Shown piece by piece: positions 60,647-64,000 of a DNA stretch of 64,000 nucleotides. The number at the start of each line of letters is the position of its first letter. Position 1 is the stretch's first letter. Both the position numbers and the translations under genes were made by a program. Under the pieces are notes generated by a model. That model was given only the letters and a program-made list of their open reading frames with translations, was not told the DNA's origin and ran no database searches. The stretch spans positions 21,433 to 85,432 of the forward strand of contig CAZQOQ010000022.1 in assembly GCA_964595205.1 (NCBI GenBank). The letters are read 5' to 3'. Origin of the DNA: JADKIH01 sp964595205. GTDB lineage: Bacteria > Bacteroidota > Bacteroidia > AKYH767-A > 2013-40CM-41-45.

Positions 60647-61876
60647 ATGTACAAATCTATCCTCGCATTTACTTCAGTGTTCACAATGTTCTTAACTGCC
60701 TGCGGCACGAGCCCTTCTGGTAATTTAAGTGTATCGGAAGTTGACAGCCTGCTGCCTCCCGTTGAAAAACGTGCGCCTGGTTCTCATTTCAAACCTGCAT
60801 TCAGGGGACAGACGAGAATCGGGGGAATGAAAACACAAACAACTTTTAGAGTCACGAAGCTGAGTTCATCATTGAAGAAACCCTGGGCAATAATAAATTT
60901 ACCTGACGGAAGATTTCTAATTACTGAGAAAGAAGGAGTGATGAGAATTGCAACGTCTGCAGGAAAACTCAGTGAAAAAATAACCGGCATACCCGAAGTA
61001 AATTCAAACGGACAGGGGGGATTACTGGATGTGGCGCTCGATCAGGGATTTGAAACCAACCAGATTGTATACTGGACATTCTCCGAAAAAAATCCCGGCG
61101 GTAATCTCACAGCCGTAGCCAAAGGAAAATTATCGTCTGATGAAAAATTATTTGAGAACGTTAAAGTTATTTACCGCGCAACCCCGGCTTATGAAAGTGT
61201 TCTGCATTATGGTTCCCGGATACTGGTTGATAAAACGGGTAACCTTATTTTCAGTACCGGCGAACGCTCAGATAAAGAGACCCGGCCTCAGGCGCAGTGG
61301 CTAAACTCATCGCTTGGAAAAATCATTCGCATTACAACCGATGGAAAGCCTGCTCCCGGAAATCCTTTTGTAAACAATCCCGATGCGCGCCCTGAGATAT
61401 ATTCCTATGGTCATCGGAATGTACAGGGACTTGCATTTCATCCGTTAACGGGTGATCTCTGGGAAAGCGAATTCGGCCCGCGAGGCGGTGATGAATTAAA
61501 CCTGATTACACCGGGAAAAAATTATGGCTGGCCGGTTATTTCTTACGGAACAGAATACAGTGGCTCAGAAATTCCCGGCGATATTTCTCAAAAGGACGGT
61601 ATGGAACAACCTGTCTATTACTGGGACCCTGTTTTATCTCCCAGCGGAATTACTTTCTATTCAGGCAACAGCATTCCTGAGTGGAAATACAATTTATTTC
61701 TTTGCGGATTAAACAGCAATCACATTGCGCGGCTCAGAATTGAAAATAACCGGGTAACCGGAGAGGAAAGGCTGCTGGAAGATACAGGTAACAGGTTCCG
61801 TGATATTACCGAAGGCAGGGACGGTGCATTGTATGTGATCACAGACGAGGGGGATATGTACAGAATTGGCAGGTAG
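60647..61876 (+). CDS. PQQ-dependent sugar dehydrogenase family lipoprotein
   Basis: A 409-residue protein, lipobox LTAC (C19). It folds as a beta-propeller with the soluble aldose/glucose dehydrogenase (YliI/Asd) pattern: LKKPWAIINLPDGRFLITEKEGVM, HYGSRILVDKTGNLIFSTGERSD, YSYGHRNVQGLAFHPLTGDLWESEFGPRGGDELNLI, PGKNYGWPVISYG. The family oxidises aldose sugars with pyrroloquinoline quinone. PQQ synthesis genes are not in the window, so the cofactor would be taken up, or the activity may be lost. Confidence 0.9.
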   Translation: MYKSILAFTSVFTMFLTACGTSPSGNLSVSEVDSLLPPVEKRAPGSHFKPAFRGQTRIGGMKTQTTFRVTKLSSSLKKPWAIINLPDGRFLITEKEGVMRIATSAGKLSEKITGIPEVNSNGQGGLLDVALDQGFETNQIVYWTFSEKNPGGNLTAVAKGKLSSDEKLFENVKVIYRATPAYESVLHYGSRILVDKTGNLIFSTGERSDKETRPQAQWLNSSLGKIIRITTDGKPAPGNPFVNNPDARPEIYSYGHRNVQGLAFHPLTGDLWESEFGPRGGDELNLITPGKNYGWPVISYGTEYSGSEIPGDISQKDGMEQPVYYWDPVLSPSGITFYSGNSIPEWKYNLFLCGLNSNHIARLRIENNRVTGEERLLEDTGNRFRDITEGRDGALYVITDEGDMYRIGR

Positions 61877-61886
61877 ATTGTTTCAA

Positions 61887-63533
61887 TCAATCTGATCCAG
61901 TCCGCAGTCTGTAAATTCTTATCCCCGCATCAAAATTAACGTACTCCGGTATTTCAATTCCAAAGTCGGTATTCCTCCAGGTTACCAGGTAATCGATATT
62001 CCCGCTCAACAAGATATTCTTCAAATCAGTAAATTTAATATCGTCATTTACCTGGCCGTAATATTTTCCATTTACTGAATTAACCAGCCGTAAACAACTT
62101 GTATAACCATCTCTTTCCATGCCCGGAGTTTTCAAAGAAGCGAAATTCGCTTTCAGGAATTTATTCTGCTTCTGAATTTCATCGACCGCCTTTTGCATTC
62201 TAATGTCCGGCCTGTAAAAAATCCACATCGTCTCGAACGGATGCTTTATGGCCTGGAACATCCAGAATACCGGATAGTTCCCGTCGGCTGTAAATAAAAT
62301 TTCTTTGAGCGGCCTCTTCACTGATAAAAGAATCAAAACTGAAATGAAAAAAAACCTGACATAACGATAGAAGGAAGATTCAAATACTACTTGTATTAAA
62401 TACATTGCCGATACTATCATCAGCAAATTATTTATCCATGTATACCTGGCATGTACCAATATCAGGGAATACCCGACATAAAAAAGTATTATGAAAACCA
62501 GTAGCACCAAAAGCCATTTTTCGCTGACAAGTCTTTTAAACCCTTTCCTGAATAAAAATATCAGGAGAAAGATAAAAAACAGCGCTCCTGCCTGGTGACG
62601 AAAATCAAAATAATAGATCGATGAAATATTTCTCGAAACGATTTGAAAAAATTTCTGCGGAGATGAAAAGAGAGTAACTTGATCATTCTTTAAATATTCT
62701 CCGGGCGATTCCCATGCAGACATATCATCATTCACCGGGATAAAAATCCCTCCGCTTAATATGGGTAATTCCTCCGATCTGCCCGGCAGTGGTGCTGCCT
62801 CTGCGTTCCTGTTAAATCGGGAAGCTTCGCTGATCGTAAACCTTCCGTAATGAAAACTGATAGCAGCAATCCAGAATGAACATACCATAAAAAACACCCC
62901 ATAGAGGAAAGTAAGATTTTTCCATTTTTCGCCCGGAAGTGCCTTTCTGAAATTTTCAATTATAAAAACCAAAAAAATGAATGCTATGAAAAAAGGAAAA
63001 CCGAACGCCTTGGCTGTATATAATAATCCCCCGGCTATTCCTGCTCTAATGGATTGTCTTCTGTCAGAAAAAATATTTTCATTTGAAACTGTATTGATCA
63101 ACATCAACAGCAGGCCAACGAATAGCAGGTCGGGTGTCAGATTTAAAAAGGCATAGTCCACTAAGAAAGGAATAGCAATCAGAATCAGAATACTTTTTGA
63201 AAAGCCCGCGATTGGAGTGCGGTGTATTAACCTGATCCATTGATGCAATACAAATAACCCCGTAAGAAATTGTAAAATTTTAAATGCGAGAATTTCATTT
63301 TTGAAAATCAATATCGGAATTGTAAGCAGCCAGCTTATCAAAGGGCTCCAATACCCGTTGATTGCCTGTTGCCAGTCGCCCGAAAGGTATTTCTTGGCTA
63401 TTGAAATATACTGAAACGTATCAGGATTATCTGCGTACCACCTGACATATGGAAATACAATTACCGATGCGAAGAGGAAAAAGAGATAAGGGAAAAAGGG
63501 GAACCTCTTCATTTGTGTTCTCGGCTTGGGCAT
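61887..63533 (-). CDS. GT-C-like polytopic membrane protein
   Basis: A 548-residue protein with about ten to eleven membrane helices and a C-terminal soluble tail. The first loop, NPDTFQYISIAKKYLSGDWQQAINGYWSPLISWLL, is the kind of acidic loop seen in GT-C glycosyltransferases (ArnT, PMT, DUF2029/2723 families), which use lipid-linked sugars. The central loop has no recognised motif. A second start is possible eight codons in (63512). No glycosylation operon is adjacent, so the acceptor is unknown. Confidence 0.68.
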   Translation of the reverse strand: MPKPRTQMKRFPFFPYLFFLFASVIVFPYVRWYADNPDTFQYISIAKKYLSGDWQQAINGYWSPLISWLLTIPILIFKNEILAFKILQFLTGLFVLHQWIRLIHRTPIAGFSKSILILIAIPFLVDYAFLNLTPDLLFVGLLLMLINTVSNENIFSDRRQSIRAGIAGGLLYTAKAFGFPFFIAFIFLVFIIENFRKALPGEKWKNLTFLYGVFFMVCSFWIAAISFHYGRFTISEASRFNRNAEAAPLPGRSEELPILSGGIFIPVNDDMSAWESPGEYLKNDQVTLFSSPQKFFQIVSRNISSIYYFDFRHQAGALFFIFLLIFLFRKGFKRLVSEKWLLVLLVFIILFYVGYSLILVHARYTWINNLLMIVSAMYLIQVVFESSFYRYVRFFFISVLILLSVKRPLKEILFTADGNYPVFWMFQAIKHPFETMWIFYRPDIRMQKAVDEIQKQNKFLKANFASLKTPGMERDGYTSCLRLVNSVNGKYYGQVNDDIKFTDLKNILLSGNIDYLVTWRNTDFGIEIPEYVNFDAGIRIYRLRTGSD

Positions 63534-63876
63534 AACGGCTTTTTAAACCTGATTCTGACTCAGATACTTTGCGGCAATTTATTGTTTTTGTTTGGTTATA
63601 AAAATACGTGATCTGTCTGTGTTGTGATATCGGATGCAGATTCCGGTAGTGACTCAGTTTCAAGATTCAAATATTATTTTACATTTTCTAAAAGAGATTA
63701 ATTGCCCCGATCTTTAGATCTCACGATTACCCACATCTTTATCACCTGGTCAAATTAATAGCGCTTCACTAAGTCGTTAAATTATCCATGTCCTTACTTC
63801 TTGTCCCGTAGGGACATAATATCGGTAGTAAAGAAAGTCCCCCCGAATATCCATCCCGTAGGGCAATGTCATTAAG
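63534..63876. other. Intergenic region at the right end
   Basis: 343 bp. The first part shows nothing that I could support as a gene. The end carries the REP-like doublet at 63802-63864. Confidence 0.5.
63802..63864. repeat. REP-like doublet, CCCGTAGGG hairpins
   Basis: Two short palindromes: TGTCCC-GTA-GGGACA (63802-63816) and CCC-GTA-GGG (63855-63863), about 40 bp apart with ATATCGGTAG and a C-run between them. This layout is repeated in many Bacteroidota genomes (from memory), often linked to REP-type transposases. Confidence 0.75.
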
Positions 63877-64000
63877 TTAAGCAGCAAGTTTATAATTCAT
63901 ATACATCTTGTGTTTTGATTTAAATTGTTTGTTTTTTACAGTTCGAGGATAACATCTTCCTTTCCTTACCGGCGTAGGATCTCTGATAAAATAGTCATTC
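63877..64000 (-). pseudogene. C-terminal end of an ORF, possibly a transposase (rest outside window)
   Basis: An open frame reaches the window edge. The last 40 residues are NDYFIRDPTPVRKGRCYPRT, then a basic tail ending MYMNYKLAA and a TAA stop. The basic, Tyr-rich tail is like the C-termini of IS4-type DDE transposases, but the piece is too short to be sure. It could equally be an intact gene of another kind. It ends next to the REP-like doublet. Confidence 0.4.

Overview
The window looks like a chromosomal segment of a free-living Bacteroidota bacterium (Chitinophagales/Sphingobacteriia-like; the exact family cannot be read from the sequence). Evidence: eight predicted secreted proteins end in a type IX secretion system (T9SS) sorting domain, with a YPNP-type motif in most; there is a SprE/PorW-like T9SS lipoprotein; promoters fit the Bacteroidota TTTG / TAnnTTTG pattern; ribosome binding sites are weak; and the ATP synthase cluster lacks the beta and epsilon genes. 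No tRNA, rRNA, CRISPR array, prophage or complete insertion sequence was seen.

Layout. 1-11.2 kb: the 3' end of recO, a T9SS cargo gene, a flippase-like membrane protein, scpA, an ArsC/Spx-like gene, the overlapping trio yicC-gmk-nadD, a trans-sulfuration enzyme, a secreted M43 metalloprotease and a beta-barrel-like protein. 11.3-20.9 kb: polA, a DEAD-box helicase and a YkgJ-type protein embedded in octamer repeats; polA and ykgJ share an identical 44-bp promoter block in inverted orientation on either side of the helicase. Then come small genes and an EF-G paralog (fusA2) with altered GTPase motifs. 21-34 kb: two adjacent paralogous adhesin-like T9SS proteins with 8 and 4 Ig-like repeats, purQ, a 2Fe-2S protein, a YetF-like protein and a large CUB/PKD/GEVED protein. 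34-46 kb: marC, the ATP synthase genes atpG-A-H-F-E-B, then two accessory genes and a bactofilin, the sprE/porW lipoprotein gene, and a divergent M23 peptidase. A 680-bp gap upstream of atpB holds a strong promoter and a three-way-junction inverted-repeat element that may be an undescribed RNA. 46-52 kb: a GH3-family enzyme, dxr, rseP and a secreted protein. 52-64 kb: a kelch protein, an APC permease next to a Rieske oxygenase, several small envelope proteins, a prolyl oligopeptidase, a PQQ-type sugar dehydrogenase, a GT-C-like membrane protein, a REP-like doublet, and the C-terminus of a possible transposase at the right edge.

The most unusual structure is non-coding. Three families of 7- or 8-bp tandem arrays sit directly upstream of housekeeping genes (yicC, polA, helicase, ykgJ, atpA, atpF, GH3, rseP). 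Within each family the array upstream of a gene always has the same orientation relative to that gene, and the two arrays that begin at a gene's 3' end are reversed.
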